Below the pieces are notes generated by a model. It ran no database searches. It saw only the letters and a program-made list of their open reading frames with translations, and was not told the origin of the DNA. DNA of 64,000 nt, taken from positions 62,001 to 126,000 of the forward strand of contig NZ_JABBJF010000007.1 of NCBI RefSeq assembly GCF_014218705.1. Direction: 5' to 3'. Positions 1-8,693 of the stretch are shown piece by piece; the stretch's first letter is position 1, and each line of letters starts with the position of its first letter. This DNA is from Kluyvera sichuanensis (GTDB taxonomy: Bacteria > Pseudomonadota > Gammaproteobacteria > Enterobacterales > Enterobacteriaceae). The translations under genes were made by a program, and so were the position numbers.

Positions 1-1
1 G

Positions 2-460
2 GGCGGTAATATTGATGTGCTGGTACAGGCGCTGAGCGGCGTGCTCAATAGCCGTAGCCTGGATCTGCTGCTGGTGGTGTTCTCAAACTTTGCGGTGGCG
101 AGTTCATTTCTTGGGGTGACGTTGGGTCTGTTTGACTATCTGGCGGATCTGTTCAAATTTGATGACTCTGCGCTGGGTCGTTTCAAAACCGCGCTGCTGA
201 CCTTCCTGCCGCCGATTATCGGTGGCCTGCTGTGGCCGAACGGTTTCCTGTATGCCATTGGCTATGCTGGGCTGGCGGCGACCATCTGGGCTGCGATTGT
301 CCCGGCTCTGCTGGCGCGTAAATCCCGTAAGCGCTTCGGTAGCCCGAAATTCCGTGTCTGGGGTGGTAAGCCGATGATTGCGTTGATTCTGGTCTTTGGT
401 GTGGGTAACGCGCTGGTGCACGTGCTGTCGAGCTTTAATCTGCTGCCGGTTTATCAGTAA
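2..460 (+). CDS. mtr: Tryptophan-specific permease Mtr, C-terminal part
   Basis: Inner-membrane, proton-driven tryptophan importer of the aromatic amino acid permease (HAAAP) family. Only the last roughly 150 residues are in the window; the reading frame is open from base 2 and the true start lies upstream. The visible part has several hydrophobic segments ([20 protein letters not shown], then [15 protein letters not shown] and [18 protein letters not shown]) and ends FNLLPVYQ, matching the E. coli Mtr C-terminus as I recall it. The neighbour yhbW is convergent, as in E. coli. A GTG at 17 is internal and is not the start. Confidence 0.93.
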   Translation, partial: GGNIDVLVQALSGVLNSRSLDLLLVVFSNFAVASSFLGVTLGLFDYLADLFKFDDSALGRFKTALLTFLPPIIGGLLWPNGFLYAIGYAGLAATIWAAIVPALLARKSRKRFGSPKFRVWGGKPMIALILVFGVGNALVHVLSSFNLLPVYQ

Positions 461-466
461 GGTATT

Positions 467-540
467 CGCCCCCTCACCCTAACCCTCTCCCCACGGGGGA
501 GAGGGAATCTTGCCCCCTCGCCCCTTTGGGGAGAGGAGGA
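467..540. repeat. CCCTCACCCTAACCC-type intergenic inverted repeat
   Basis: Two C-rich arms (CCCTCACCCTAACCCTCTCC and CCCCCTCGCCCCTTTGG) are each followed by a G-rich complement (GGGGGAGAGGG and GGGGAGAGG), so the stretch can fold into two hairpins. It sits between the convergent genes mtr and yhbW. This is a widespread enterobacterial intergenic repeat and may also end transcription from both sides. No T tract is obvious. Confidence 0.6.
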
Positions 541-550
541 TCGCACCGCA

Positions 551-1558
551 CTATCCCAACAATTCTTTCTTCACATCCATCGCCAACCCAAACGAATGCA
601 GCCGCGCCTGATGATCGAAAATCTGGCCATTAACCATAATCTCATCCGCCTGCGTTTCCCGCAGAATTGACTCCAGCCCGTGGCGTACTTTGGCCTTATC
701 ACCCACCAGCGACATCCGTAGCGCCTGGTCAACGCCGTATTTCTCCGATGGCGTCCAGAAGTGCTCCATCTGCTGAATCGGCGGCGGCAGCTGCCCGGTC
801 TCTCCACGACGCAGTTTCGTGAACGCTTGCTGCATAGAGGTAAAGAGGAATTCGGCATCGCGGTTGCTGTCGGCGGCGATGATATTGATGCATACCATCG
901 CATACGGTTTTTCCAGCCGTGCCGACGGTTTGAAGTTGGTGCGATAGAGATGCAGCGCCTGGAACAACATGTCCGGGGCGAAGTGTGAGGCGAAAGCAAA
1001 CGGCAGGCCGAGCTGTGCGGCAAGCTGCGCGCCGTACAGGCTGGAACCGAGCAGCCACACCGGGATCTTCTCGCCATAGCCCGGTACCGGGCGCACCTGC
1101 GGGTCAGGGTCGACCGCATCAAACCAGTCCACCAGCTCCGCGACGTCGCGCGGGAAGTTATCGATATCGCCGCTCATATGACGGCGCAGCGCGCGCATCG
1201 TTGGCTGATCGCTGCCCGGCGCACGGCCAAGACCCAAATCTATACGTCCTGGATAGAGCGTGTTGAGCGTACCGAACTGCTCGGCAATCACCAGCGGCGA
1301 GTGGTTAGGCAGCATCACGCCGCCGGAACCCAGATGCAGCGTGGTGGTGTGGGCGGCGAGGTAGCCAATCAGCACCGAGGTGGCCGCACTGGCGATACCC
1401 ACCATATTGTGGTGTTCTGCCAGCCAATAGCGGTGGTAGCCGCGCTTTTCAGCGAGCTGTGCCAGAGAGAGCGAATGGGAGAAGGCTTCTCGTGCGGAGG
1501 AACCTTGAGGGATCGGCGCGAGATCGAGCACCGAGAATGCAACGGTTTTGTCAGTCAT
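551..1558 (-). CDS. yhbW: Luciferase-like flavin monooxygenase family protein YhbW
   Basis: Protein of 335 residues, the same length as E. coli YhbW, of the bacterial luciferase-like (LLM) TIM-barrel family, which uses F420 or reduced FMN. The N-terminus [19 protein letters not shown] and the [20 protein letters not shown] segment (around residues 92-111) are typical of this subgroup. No substrate is established. It stands alone, convergent to mtr, with 134 bp separating its start from the ubiV stop. The ubiUV-yhbW order is the one in E. coli. A cotranscription link to ubiquinone synthesis cannot be shown from sequence. Confidence 0.9.
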   Translation of the reverse strand: MTDKTVAFSVLDLAPIPQGSSAREAFSHSLSLAQLAEKRGYHRYWLAEHHNMVGIASAATSVLIGYLAAHTTTLHLGSGGVMLPNHSPLVIAEQFGTLNTLYPGRIDLGLGRAPGSDQPTMRALRRHMSGDIDNFPRDVAELVDWFDAVDPDPQVRPVPGYGEKIPVWLLGSSLYGAQLAAQLGLPFAFASHFAPDMLFQALHLYRTNFKPSARLEKPYAMVCINIIAADSNRDAEFLFTSMQQAFTKLRRGETGQLPPPIQQMEHFWTPSEKYGVDQALRMSLVGDKAKVRHGLESILRETQADEIMVNGQIFDHQARLHSFGLAMDVKKELLG

Positions 1559-1692
1559 AAAGGCTCACTTTGCTACAGCATAGTCATCAGATTGAAGGTC
1601 TTGTTCCCGCCGGGCATCCCCGGCCAGAAAAGCTGCATCTTTAATAATGCATTAAAATCTGACCATTGTTGTTAACAAAGTGAGCGGTTTTA

Positions 1693-2571
1693 TCAGGCCT
1701 GCAACTCCAGTCCGGCCAGACGCTTCCAGTAACCGTTGCAGTCGCTATTAGCGGTCAGCGGCAGTGGGGCAGCGCCGTTTTCGTTGGCGCGGAAGGCGTC
1801 GAGCATGGCGAAGGTCTCATTGCCCATCGGCGACAGGCGTACCATATCGACCAATCCGTGCATCGACGTCAGTTCGTTGCCGAGGTTATAAACGTAGCCG
1901 CTCATGGTCTGAATGCCATTCAGCACGAAGACCTGCTGATTCTCCTGCGACAGCATGCTGCGCCCGTTCGGGTACTTGATGCAGCAGGTCTCACACTCAT
2001 CCTTTGGCTTATCTTCCGAACGCGCGGTAAAGCAGCGGGCGGAGTAGGCCAGCGGCAGATGGCCGTAGCTCAGCACTTCCACTTCAAACTTATCGCGGAT
2101 GCCCAGCTCTTCACACTGATTGAGCAGGTTCACCAGCCAGTCGCGAGACAGCTCAACCGGCATGCACCAGCGCACCATGCCCTGCTTTTGCAGCAGGCGT
2201 AGGGTAACGGCGTTGTAGCAGTTCAGCGCGTGACCGGCGACAAACGGCAGCTTGCGCTCGGCGCACAGGTTCACCACCCCAAGGTCGCTGGCTTCAACCA
2301 GAAAATCACCGTTTTCCACGTAACGCTTAAGCTCGCCCAGTTCGGATGATGCCTGGACCAGCGCCAGCGTAGAGAGCACGACCTGTTTGCCGCTGCCGGC
2401 GAGGGATTTCGCCATATCCAGCCAGTCGCCGACTTTGGTCGCGCGGCGTTTGCTGCACACTGCTTCACCGAGGTAGATGGTATCGGCGCTGCTGTTAGCG
2501 GCCTGCTGGTAAAAATCTTCCAGCGTCTCTTTTGACCAGTAGTAAAGCACCGGTCCTAATGAATATTTCAT
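1693..2571 (-). CDS. ubiV: Anaerobic ubiquinone hydroxylation protein UbiV (U32 family)
   Basis: Works with UbiU in O2-independent hydroxylation during anaerobic ubiquinone synthesis; the two U32-family proteins form a 4Fe-4S heterodimer. From the ATG at 2571 the protein has 292 residues, the E. coli length. The four cluster cysteines known from the family are at C39, C180, C193 and C197. The ORF can be extended six codons upstream, but that would overlap ubiU; MKYSLGPVL is the conserved N-terminus. The ubiU stop is only 8 bp upstream, so the two are almost certainly one transcript. Formerly yhbV. Confidence 0.94.
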   Translation of the reverse strand: MKYSLGPVLYYWSKETLEDFYQQAANSSADTIYLGEAVCSKRRATKVGDWLDMAKSLAGSGKQVVLSTLALVQASSELGELKRYVENGDFLVEASDLGVVNLCAERKLPFVAGHALNCYNAVTLRLLQKQGMVRWCMPVELSRDWLVNLLNQCEELGIRDKFEVEVLSYGHLPLAYSARCFTARSEDKPKDECETCCIKYPNGRSMLSQENQQVFVLNGIQTMSGYVYNLGNELTSMHGLVDMVRLSPMGNETFAMLDAFRANENGAAPLPLTANSDCNGYWKRLAGLELQA

Positions 2572-2579
2572 TGCTGTTC

Positions 2580-3575
2580 CTACTGCCATTTACGGTGATA
2601 AGCGCCGAGGGTGGTCTGGGTGCCTTCTGACATCGAACCGAGCGTCTCCATCCACGCGGCCTGCGGGACGAAGTTTTGCGGGTCGGCCATGCAGCGGTCA
2701 ATTGCCTGACGCCACACCTTCGCCACCTGGCTGACGTACGCTGGGCTACGCTGGCGGCCTTCGATTTTCACCGAGGCGATATTGGCGGCCAGCAACTCCG
2801 GCAGCAGCTCCAGGGTGTTGAGGCTGGTAGGCTCTTCCAGCGCGTGATAGCGCTCGCCATCGACCAGATAGCGCCCTTTGCACAGCGTCGGGTAGCCAGC
2901 GTTCTCGCCATCCTGATAGCGGTCGATCAGCACTTCGTTAAGGCGAGACTCCAGCCCCTGCGGGGTTTGCTGCCAGCGCACGTAGCGTGCAGGTGAGCAG
3001 GCGCCAACGGTGTTCGGCGACTCACCGGTCAGGTAAGATGAGAGATAGCAGCGGCCTTCGGCCATGATGCACAGGCTACCGAAGGCGAATACCTCCAGCG
3101 GCACCGGCGTAACGCGAGCGAGCTGCTTCACCTGGTGAATCGACAGTACGCGCGGCAGCACTACGCGGGCCAAGTCAAAGTTACGGTGGTAGAAATTAAT
3201 CGCCTCTTCGTTGGTCGCTGATGCCTGAACGGAGACATGGCGCTCAATATGTGGGTAGCGCTCTGCGGCATACTCAAGCATGGCGAGGTCGGCGAGGATC
3301 AGCGCATCGGCGCCCAGTTGCGCAGCCATATCCACGGCGCGCTGCCAGCGGACGTAGCCGTCCGGGTGGGCAAAGGTGTTAATCGCGATGTGCAGCTTAC
3401 GGCGATGCTGATGCACGAAGTTAACGGCTTCCTGCAGTTTCTTTTCGGTAAAATTAAGACCGGCGAAATGGCGGGCGTTGGTATCGTCCTTCAGCCCGAT
3501 ATACACCGCATCGGCTCCGTTTTCGATAGCCGCCTTTAGCGCCGGGAGGTTTCCGGCAGGGCAGAGCAACTCCAT
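2580..3575 (-). CDS. ubiU: Anaerobic ubiquinone hydroxylation protein UbiU (U32 family)
   Basis: Partner of UbiV in O2-independent hydroxylation of the ubiquinone ring. Length is 331 residues, as in E. coli. The four Fe-S ligands expected for UbiU are present at C169, C176, C193 and C232, within FGSLCIMAEGRCYLSS, GACSPARY and TLCKGRY. The N-terminus MELLCPAGNLPALKAAIENG is the U32 signature start. First gene of the ubiU-ubiV operon, divergent from ubiT across 219 bp. In E. coli this operon is activated by Fnr under anaerobiosis. Formerly yhbU. Confidence 0.95.
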   Translation of the reverse strand: MELLCPAGNLPALKAAIENGADAVYIGLKDDTNARHFAGLNFTEKKLQEAVNFVHQHRRKLHIAINTFAHPDGYVRWQRAVDMAAQLGADALILADLAMLEYAAERYPHIERHVSVQASATNEEAINFYHRNFDLARVVLPRVLSIHQVKQLARVTPVPLEVFAFGSLCIMAEGRCYLSSYLTGESPNTVGACSPARYVRWQQTPQGLESRLNEVLIDRYQDGENAGYPTLCKGRYLVDGERYHALEEPTSLNTLELLPELLAANIASVKIEGRQRSPAYVSQVAKVWRQAIDRCMADPQNFVPQAAWMETLGSMSEGTQTTLGAYHRKWQ

Positions 3576-3794
3576 AATTCTTCCTGAGTTAGCGGCCCAG
3601 CAGGGCGCATTATTGTTAATGAATGAGGATTTTAGTTAACCTATCGCTAATCATTTTTGATTTGAGGCAGACAAAAGCGTATTGATGACGCCAATAATCC
3701 GCCTACCTCACGACATAATTGTTGATTTACGCCGCTATGTCGTTTAACTGATATGGCAAAATAACGGAACTATTGCATTCAGGGAGTAAAGCTT
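3576..3794. promoter_or_regulatory. Divergent ubiUV / ubiT promoter region with FNR-like half sites
   Basis: This 219-bp region separates ubiU (minus) from ubiT (plus). FNR recognises TTGAT-N4-ATCAA. Two good left halves are visible, TTGATTTGAGGCAG (3657-3670) and TTGATTTACGCCGC (3722-3735), each with a poor right half. The first overlaps a perfect AATCA-TTTT-TGATT palindrome (3649-3662). Fnr control of these genes is known in E. coli; assigning it to these exact bases is inference. Confidence 0.4.
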
Positions 3795-4319
3795 GTGTTG
3801 GATAAACTGCGTTCACGTCTGGTCCATGTTGCACCGACTCTGATGAGCGTTCCGGTGAAATTCACGCCGTTCGCGCTTAAACGGCAGGTCCTTCAGCAGG
3901 TGCTAAGCTGGCAGTTCCGCCAGGCGCTGGATGACGGAGAACTGGATTTTCTTGACGGCCGCTGGCTGAGTATTGAGGTGCGAGATATTGGCCTCACCTG
4001 GTTTACCTCCGTTGAGAACGGGCGCTTAATCGTTAGCGACACCGCTCAGGCGGACGTGAGCTTCAGCGCGGATGCCAGCGATCTGTTAATGATCGCCGCG
4101 CGCAAACAGGACCCGGATACGCTCTTCTTCCAGCGTCGGCTGGTGATTGAAGGGGATACGGAGCTGGGTCTTTATGTCAAAAACCTGATGGATGCCATTG
4201 AGCTTGAGCAGATGCCGAAAGCGCTGCGCATGATGCTGATGCAGCTGGCTGATTTCGTAGAGGCTGGCCTAAAATCACCATCAGAAACTAAACATACATC
4301 GGTAGGTGAGCCATGCTGA
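3795..4319 (+). CDS. ubiT: SCP2-domain ubiquinone accessory protein UbiT
   Basis: Small lipid-binding accessory factor for anaerobic ubiquinone synthesis, with an SCP2 sterol-carrier fold. It has 174 residues, as in E. coli, and ends TSVGEPC. The core VSFSADASDLLMIAARKQDP (around residues 90-109) and FFQRRLVIEGDTELGLYVKN (around 112-131) is conserved. Translation appears to start at GTG 3795, followed by a TTG leucine codon; an AGGGAG Shine-Dalgarno lies just upstream (3780-3785). It overlaps yhbS by 7 bp, so the two are probably translationally coupled. Formerly yhbT. Confidence 0.93.
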   Translation: MLDKLRSRLVHVAPTLMSVPVKFTPFALKRQVLQQVLSWQFRQALDDGELDFLDGRWLSIEVRDIGLTWFTSVENGRLIVSDTAQADVSFSADASDLLMIAARKQDPDTLFFQRRLVIEGDTELGLYVKNLMDAIELEQMPKALRMMLMQLADFVEAGLKSPSETKHTSVGEPC

Positions 4320-4816
4320 TTCGAGTAGAAATAGGAATAGATGCGCCGGGCATCGACGCGCTGCTGCGTCGAACCTTCAAGCGTGACGGTGAAGCCAACC
4401 TGGTGCGCGAGCTGCGCGAAGATGGCTTGATCACGCTCGGGCTGGTAGCAACGGACGATGAAGGCCATGTTGTGGGTTACGTCGCGTTTAGCCCGGTCAG
4501 CATTGAAGGCGAAGAGTTACAGTGGGTGGGGCTGGCTCCGCTGGCGATTGACGAAGCCTACCGCGGTCAGGGGCTGGCGCGTCAACTGGTCTATGAAGGG
4601 CTGGATTCGCTCAATGAATTTGGCTACGCGGCGGTGGTGACGCTGGGTGAACCTGAACTCTACGGTCGATTTGGCTTTGAGCGTGCGGCACAGTACGATC
4701 TGCGCTGTCGTTGGCCGGGCACCGAAGAGGCGTTTATGGTACATCGTCTGGCGGACGATGCGCTGAACGGCGTTCACGGGCTGGTGGAGTATTCTGACCA
4801 CTTCAATCGTGTTTAA
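4313..4816 (+). CDS. yhbS: GNAT-family N-acetyltransferase YhbS
   Basis: Predicted acetyl-CoA-dependent acyltransferase of the GNAT fold, 167 residues as in E. coli. The acetyl-CoA pyrophosphate loop is readable as [20 protein letters not shown] (Q/RxxGxG/A pattern, around residues 80-99). A late motif, [18 protein letters not shown], is typical of the YhbS subgroup. Its start overlaps the end of ubiT by 7 bp. Its 3' end overlaps the convergent yhbQ stop by 14 bp. No substrate can be assigned from sequence. Confidence 0.92.
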   Translation: MLIRVEIGIDAPGIDALLRRTFKRDGEANLVRELREDGLITLGLVATDDEGHVVGYVAFSPVSIEGEELQWVGLAPLAIDEAYRGQGLARQLVYEGLDSLNEFGYAAVVTLGEPELYGRFGFERAAQYDLRCRWPGTEEAFMVHRLADDALNGVHGLVEYSDHFNRV

Positions 4817-5087
4817 GGCCGCTCAGTAACGTTTCGAATGAACCGTCACCGGCAACGAGGCGCTCTTTCTGGCGCTTCGTTAGCTGCTTAATGCGGTACT
4901 CCAGGCGCAGTGCCAGCGAGTGCTCGCCAACCTCACCGGAAAACGCCAGCCGCAGCTCGCCTTTGCCGCGCAACGCTTTCGCCCCTTTACCGCTTTGATG
5001 CTGGTGGAACCGTCGTTCAACATCGGTGGTGATACCGGTGTACAATTTGTCGTCCTCAGTACGGACGAGATAAAGAAACCAACGCAC
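4803..5087 (-). CDS. yhbQ: GIY-YIG nuclease-superfamily protein YhbQ
   Basis: Short GIY-YIG domain protein (94 residues from the chosen start). The signature is [20 protein letters not shown], with Y and G residues in the L-Y-T-G-I-T pattern, and the catalytic-type arginine and glutamate follow in VERRFHQH and LRLEYR. DNA cleavage activity has been reported for homologues; the cellular role is unclear. A GTG at 5087 gives an N-terminus matching the family (WFLYL at once) and has an ACAGG Shine-Dalgarno. An upstream ATG at 5186 would add 33 unconserved residues and run into yhbP. The gene is convergent with yhbS and overlaps it. Confidence 0.85.
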   Translation of the reverse strand: MRWFLYLVRTEDDKLYTGITTDVERRFHQHQSGKGAKALRGKGELRLAFSGEVGEHSLALRLEYRIKQLTKRQKERLVAGDGSFETLLSGLKHD

Positions 5088-5141
5088 GTGTGGCAACCTG
5101 TCTATGTGGGTGAACGCACCATAGCATAACGGAGAGAACGG

Positions 5142-5567
5142 ATGGAAACCCTCACTGCCATTAGCAAGTGGCTGGCAAAACAGCATGTCGTCAGCTGGTG
5201 CGTCGCAAAGGAAGGCGAGCTATGGTGCGCTAACGCGTTCTACGTTTACGACGCGCAGCGTGTCGCCTTTTACCTGCTCAGCGAAGAGACCACCCGCCAT
5301 GGCCAGATGACGGGACAGCAGGCACCCGTCGCCGGGACGATCAATGGCCAGCCAAAGACCGTAGCGTTGATTCGCGGCGTGCAGTTTAAGGGCGAAATTC
5401 GCCTGCTGAGCGGTGACGAAGCCGATGAAAAACGCGCGCTCTACGTTAAACGTTTCCCCGTTGCCCGGATGCTCTCTGCGCCGGTGTGGGAACTGCGCCT
5501 TGATGAACTGAAGTTCACCGACAACACCCTCGGCTTCGGTAAGAAGCTGCATTGGCTGCGCGACTAA
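5142..5567 (+). CDS. yhbP: UPF0306 / FMN-binding split-barrel protein YhbP
   Basis: 141-residue protein of the YhbP (UPF0306) family, related to pyridoxamine-phosphate-oxidase-like FMN-binding split barrels. The pattern [19 protein letters not shown] (around residues 20-38), then [16 protein letters not shown] and a VAGTIN segment, is that of the split-barrel core. The enzymatic function is unknown. In E. coli the neighbour on this side is yhbO; here the 3' end of yhbP overlaps the stop of cusS by 4 bp in convergent orientation, so the copper locus abuts yhbP exactly. Confidence 0.9.
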   Translation: METLTAISKWLAKQHVVSWCVAKEGELWCANAFYVYDAQRVAFYLLSEETTRHGQMTGQQAPVAGTINGQPKTVALIRGVQFKGEIRLLSGDEADEKRALYVKRFPVARMLSAPVWELRLDELKFTDNTLGFGKKLHWLRD

Positions 5568-7009
5568 GCGTTAAGCGTCGGCAGTTCAATGATAAAGCGC
5601 GTGGCGACGGTATCTGACGTCACGCTAATCTTTCCATGATGCGCCCGGACGATCGACTTCACGATTGCCAGCCCAATTCCGCTGTTTTCCCCTTTCCGCT
5701 GCCGTGAAGGATCAACCCGGTAGAAGCGATCGAACAGGCGCGGCAAATGCTCCTCGGCAATCGGCGTGCCGGGATTTTCCACGCTGTAGATGACCCTTTC
5801 GTCATGCGCGCTCACCTGGACGGTCACCGACATCCCGCGCGGGGTGTAGCGGATGGCGTTGGAGAGCAGGTTGTTGATGACCCGGCGGATCATCAACGGA
5901 TCGCCCATCACCAGCGACGGTTGCCCGACAAAGCGCAGCGCCACGTCGCGCTCTTCCGCCCAGGCTTCAAAAAACTCAAACACCTTCATGGTTTCCGTCT
6001 GCAGATCCAGTGGTACGCTCTCCGGCACCAGCAGGTTCTCATCCGCCTGCGCAAGAAACAGCATATCGCTGACCATTTTTGCCATCCGGTTGTACTCCTC
6101 AAGGCTGGAGTAAAGCACATCTTCCAGCTCTTTGACCGTCCGGGGATGGCTGAGCGCTATCTCGGTCTGGGTGACCAGATTGGTGATTGGCGTGCGCATC
6201 TCGTGGGCGATATCGGCGGAGAAGTTGGCCTGACGTCGGAACACATCCTCGATCCGGCCGATCATCTGGTTAAACGAGATAACCAGCTGTTCCAGCTCGA
6301 TCGGCACGCGGGTGGGATCCAGCCGCACGTCGAGATTTTCCGAGGTGATATTTTTGATCTCCAGGCTGACGTCACGCAGCGGCTGGTGGCCTTTACGCAC
6401 CGCGATCAGCACGATCACCACGATAAACAGGCTGATGACGGCGGCGATCATCATCAGGTTGCGTTTGAGCTCTTTGAGATAGTGCAGATGGAAGTCTATC
6501 GACAGCGCGGTCAGCAGCGTGTAGCGCTGGCTATCGCTCTGGATCGTGGAGGCGATAACCCGGTAGGTCGCCGTCGGCATGGCGCTGGCGTCGTGGCCTG
6601 CCATCGGCGGCATACTGCTGCCGACCCAGCGGAACATGCGCTGGGATTTCAACGCCTGGGAAAACTGGGGAGAGGCAAAGATCGGCGACAGATCCGGTCC
6701 GGTAGGGGAGCGATACAGCAGCGGATTGTTCTGGCTGCGCAGCAGCACGACGATATTGCGATAGCCCGCCAGTGCGCTCTGGATATTGGCAAGCTTCTCG
6801 GCCTCTGAGACATCTGGCGCCGTGAGCTGCGCATTAAGCGTCGCGTTCACCTGCTTAAGGTCATTCACATCCTGCTCGGCGAAGTGTTTTTCCACCGAAT
6901 GCAGCATCATTCCGGTAAAGGCGGCAAACGCGAGAATGGTCGCCAGGCTGATAAAAAAGGTCAGACGGGTGGCAAGCGAGAACGGGCGGCGGTGCGCGTT
7001 AACCTTCAT
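5564..7009 (-). CDS. cusS: Copper/silver-responsive sensor histidine kinase CusS
   Basis: Inner-membrane kinase of the heavy-metal sensor family that senses periplasmic Cu(I)/Ag(I) and phosphorylates CusR. The start at 7009 gives 481 residues: TM1 around 14-36, a periplasmic domain around 37-183, TM2 around 184-205, HAMP to about 258, then the phospho-acceptor H269 in DIAHEMRTP. ATPase boxes are [12 protein letters not shown] and [20 protein letters not shown]. The metal loop around residues 131-145 ([14 protein letters not shown]) has fewer histidines than the E. coli CusS loop as I recall it. It overlaps cusR by 11 bp, so the pair is one operon. Confidence 0.92.
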   Translation of the reverse strand: MKVNAHRRPFSLATRLTFFISLATILAFAAFTGMMLHSVEKHFAEQDVNDLKQVNATLNAQLTAPDVSEAEKLANIQSALAGYRNIVVLLRSQNNPLLYRSPTGPDLSPIFASPQFSQALKSQRMFRWVGSSMPPMAGHDASAMPTATYRVIASTIQSDSQRYTLLTALSIDFHLHYLKELKRNLMMIAAVISLFIVVIVLIAVRKGHQPLRDVSLEIKNITSENLDVRLDPTRVPIELEQLVISFNQMIGRIEDVFRRQANFSADIAHEMRTPITNLVTQTEIALSHPRTVKELEDVLYSSLEEYNRMAKMVSDMLFLAQADENLLVPESVPLDLQTETMKVFEFFEAWAEERDVALRFVGQPSLVMGDPLMIRRVINNLLSNAIRYTPRGMSVTVQVSAHDERVIYSVENPGTPIAEEHLPRLFDRFYRVDPSRQRKGENSGIGLAIVKSIVRAHHGKISVTSDTVATRFIIELPTLNA

Positions 7010-7682
7010 CGCGAACCTCAAGCACATAGCCGACGCCGCGTACGGTCTGAATCAGCTTCGGGGTAAAGTCGTTATCGATTTTGGCGCGCAGGCGCTTGAT
7101 GGCGACGTCGATAGCGTTGGTGTCGCTGTCGAAATTCATGTCCCAGACCTGGGAGGCAATCAGCGAACGCGGTAACACCTCGCCCTGATGACGCAGGAAG
7201 AACTCCAGCAGCGTAAACTCTTTGCTGGTCAAGGTGATGCGCGTATCGCCGCGGGTCACCTTGCGGGAGACTCTGTCGAGCGTGAGGTCGGCAACCTGCA
7301 GTTGGCTCTCAACGATCACTGCCGCCCCACGGCGCAATAACGTTCTGACGCGCGCCAGCAGTTCGGCAAAAGCGAAGGGCTTCACCAGATAATCATCGGC
7401 GCCCAGTTCCAGCCCTTTCACCCGATGCTCAATGGTGCCGAGCGCGGTGAGCAGCAGGATTGGCATCCCTTTGTTGGCTGCGCGCAGCATGCGCACAATA
7501 TCCCAGCCGTTGACGTCAGGCAGCATAATATCCAGCACAATCAGGTCGTAATCGGCGGTCATCGCCAGGTGATAACCGTTGAGGCCGTTGTCGGTGTGAT
7601 CCACCACAAAGCCCGCTTCCGTCAACCCCTTTGCCAGGTATTCGCCCGTTTTGACCTCGTCTTCCACCACCAGAATTTTCAT
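6999..7682 (-). CDS. cusR: Copper response regulator CusR (OmpR/PhoB family)
   Basis: Response regulator paired with CusS; it activates cusCFBA. From the ATG at 7682 (Shine-Dalgarno GGAGGG just upstream) it has 227 residues, the E. coli length. The receiver domain has D51 in [11 protein letters not shown] and K in DDYLVKPF. The C-terminal winged helix has [20 protein letters not shown] and [13 protein letters not shown]. In E. coli cusR and cusC face each other across one CusR box. Here a toxin-antitoxin pair and a binding-protein gene lie between them, and I find no CusR box in the 191 bp before higB. Confidence 0.94.
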   Translation of the reverse strand: MKILVVEDEVKTGEYLAKGLTEAGFVVDHTDNGLNGYHLAMTADYDLIVLDIMLPDVNGWDIVRMLRAANKGMPILLLTALGTIEHRVKGLELGADDYLVKPFAFAELLARVRTLLRRGAAVIVESQLQVADLTLDRVSRKVTRGDTRITLTSKEFTLLEFFLRHQGEVLPRSLIASQVWDMNFDSDTNAIDVAIKRLRAKIDNDFTPKLIQTVRGVGYVLEVRDEG

Positions 7683-7804
7683 CTGCCCTCCATCGCCGCT
7701 GTGTGATGGAGCCATTCTAATGAGGAGTCGGCGAGGACGGAATACCTGATGGGGAGTTTCCTTAAACGGAAGAGAAGGCGAGCGCGCTGTCCGGATGTGG
7801 ATAT

Positions 7805-7860
7805 TGTTTCCATATTGTCAACAAAATGGCGGCTTGCTAAAATGTTCCAATATGGAAACA
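7805..7860 (+). promoter_or_regulatory. higBA promoter with flanking 13-bp inverted repeats
   Basis: A perfect 13-bp inverted repeat (TGTTTCCATATTG at 7805-7817, CAATATGGAAACA at 7848-7860, 30 bp apart) brackets a sigma-70 promoter: -35 TTGTCA at 7815-7820, 17-bp spacer, -10 TAAAAT at 7838-7843. The left arm overlaps the -35 and the right arm lies just after the -10. HigA-type antitoxins repress their own promoters through such palindromes, so these are the likely operator arms. Confidence 0.7.
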
Positions 7861-7873
7861 TGGAGGTTATGTC

Positions 7874-8185
7874 GTGCATGTCATATCAAGGGCGCCATTT
7901 GATGAGGCGGTGAGGAAATACCCAAATGAGACCACCGCACTGGATGATACATATCGGGTTTTAAAACGAGCGAACGCCGCCACTCCGGATGAACTCAGGC
8001 AGTATTTTAGCAGCCTGGATCGTATGAAGTACCGGGATAAATGGTGGGTTATTGATATTAGCGGTAACACATTGAGAATGATGTTTTTTGCCGATTTCGA
8101 ACGGGGAAAGGTGTTTATTAAACATATCACCACACATCCGGAGTATGACCGATTAACAAAATATTATCGGGAGCATAGAGAATGA
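7874..8185 (+). CDS. higB: HigB-family type II toxin (RelE-like mRNA interferase)
   Basis: 103-residue protein of the HigB toxin family, close in length to E. coli HigB. These toxins cleave mRNA on the ribosome and are neutralised by HigA. The family pattern is clear: an N-terminal MHVISRAPFDEAVRKYPN, SLDRMKYRDKWWVIDISGNTLR around residues 46-67, and KVFIKHITTHPEYDRLTKYY near the end. Translation starts at GTG 7874 with a TGGAGG Shine-Dalgarno at 7861-7866. The stop overlaps the higA start by 4 bp. Base composition is more AT-rich than in the flanking cus genes, suggesting acquisition. Confidence 0.85.
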   Translation: MHVISRAPFDEAVRKYPNETTALDDTYRVLKRANAATPDELRQYFSSLDRMKYRDKWWVIDISGNTLRMMFFADFERGKVFIKHITTHPEYDRLTKYYREHRE

Positions 8186-8598
8186 TTTTCAGAGAAGCGA
8201 TCAAAGCGGCCAACGATCTCGCCAGCATTGTGCCACTGTTGGGTGGGAGTACATCTCGTAAAGATTATGAAGAGGCGCTGGAGCTGATTGAGTATCTGTT
8301 GGAGAACGAGCCCGATAGCCCTCTTGTTGATATGCTGGCCAGCAAAATAGCGGCCTATGAAGATAGTGCTGTAGAGTTTGCTGCATTTAATACACGTATT
8401 GCAACCGGATGTAACGGCGTAGCGCTACTGCGTGTGTTGATGGACCAGCATGGACTAAAGCAGTCAGATTTTGAGCATGAAATAGGTCAAAGATCGTTAG
8501 TCAGCCGAATACTGAATGGAGAGCGGGCCCTGACGCTCGATCATATGCGCGCGCTGGCAAAACGCTTTAACCTCCCCGTATCAGCATTTGTAGATTAA
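8182..8598 (+). CDS. higA: HigA-family antitoxin with XRE-type helix-turn-helix
   Basis: 138 residues, the same length as E. coli HigA. The N-terminal half (AIKAANDLASIVPLLGGSTS, then YEEALELIEYLLENEPDSPL) is the toxin-binding type seen in this family. The C-terminal half carries an XRE helix-turn-helix: QHGLKQSDFEHEIGQRSLVS, then RILNGERALTLDHMRALAKRF (split here), about residues 88-130. It should bind HigB and repress the operon through the inverted repeat upstream of higB. It starts at ATG 8182, overlapping higB by 4 bp. Toxin-first order is the hallmark of hig loci. Confidence 0.86.
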   Translation: MIFREAIKAANDLASIVPLLGGSTSRKDYEEALELIEYLLENEPDSPLVDMLASKIAAYEDSAVEFAAFNTRIATGCNGVALLRVLMDQHGLKQSDFEHEIGQRSLVSRILNGERALTLDHMRALAKRFNLPVSAFVD

Positions 8599-8610
8599 GC
8601 ACATATTCGT

Positions 8611-8691
8611 GTAGCCCGGCCGAGCGCATGCGACGCCGGGTTTGGCACCGAGTTACCCCGGAGTCGGCGCTGACGGCCTCGTCCGGGCTAC
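8611..8691. repeat. BIME/REP pair between higA and the binding-protein gene
   Basis: A GTAGCCCGGCCGAGCG arm, then GCGACGCCGGG, and finally the inverse CCTCGTCCGGGCTAC at the right end form a REP pair in inverted orientation. It lies between the convergent ends of higA and the solute-binding protein gene. The same family recurs at 16636, 42297, 55096 and 59215. Confidence 0.75.
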
Positions 8692-8693
8692 AT

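Noticed and set aside
5747..6808. 353-codon ORF antisense to cusS
   Set aside because: His/Arg/Gln-rich translation typical of the reverse strand of a high-GC gene; cusS is fully supported on the other strand.
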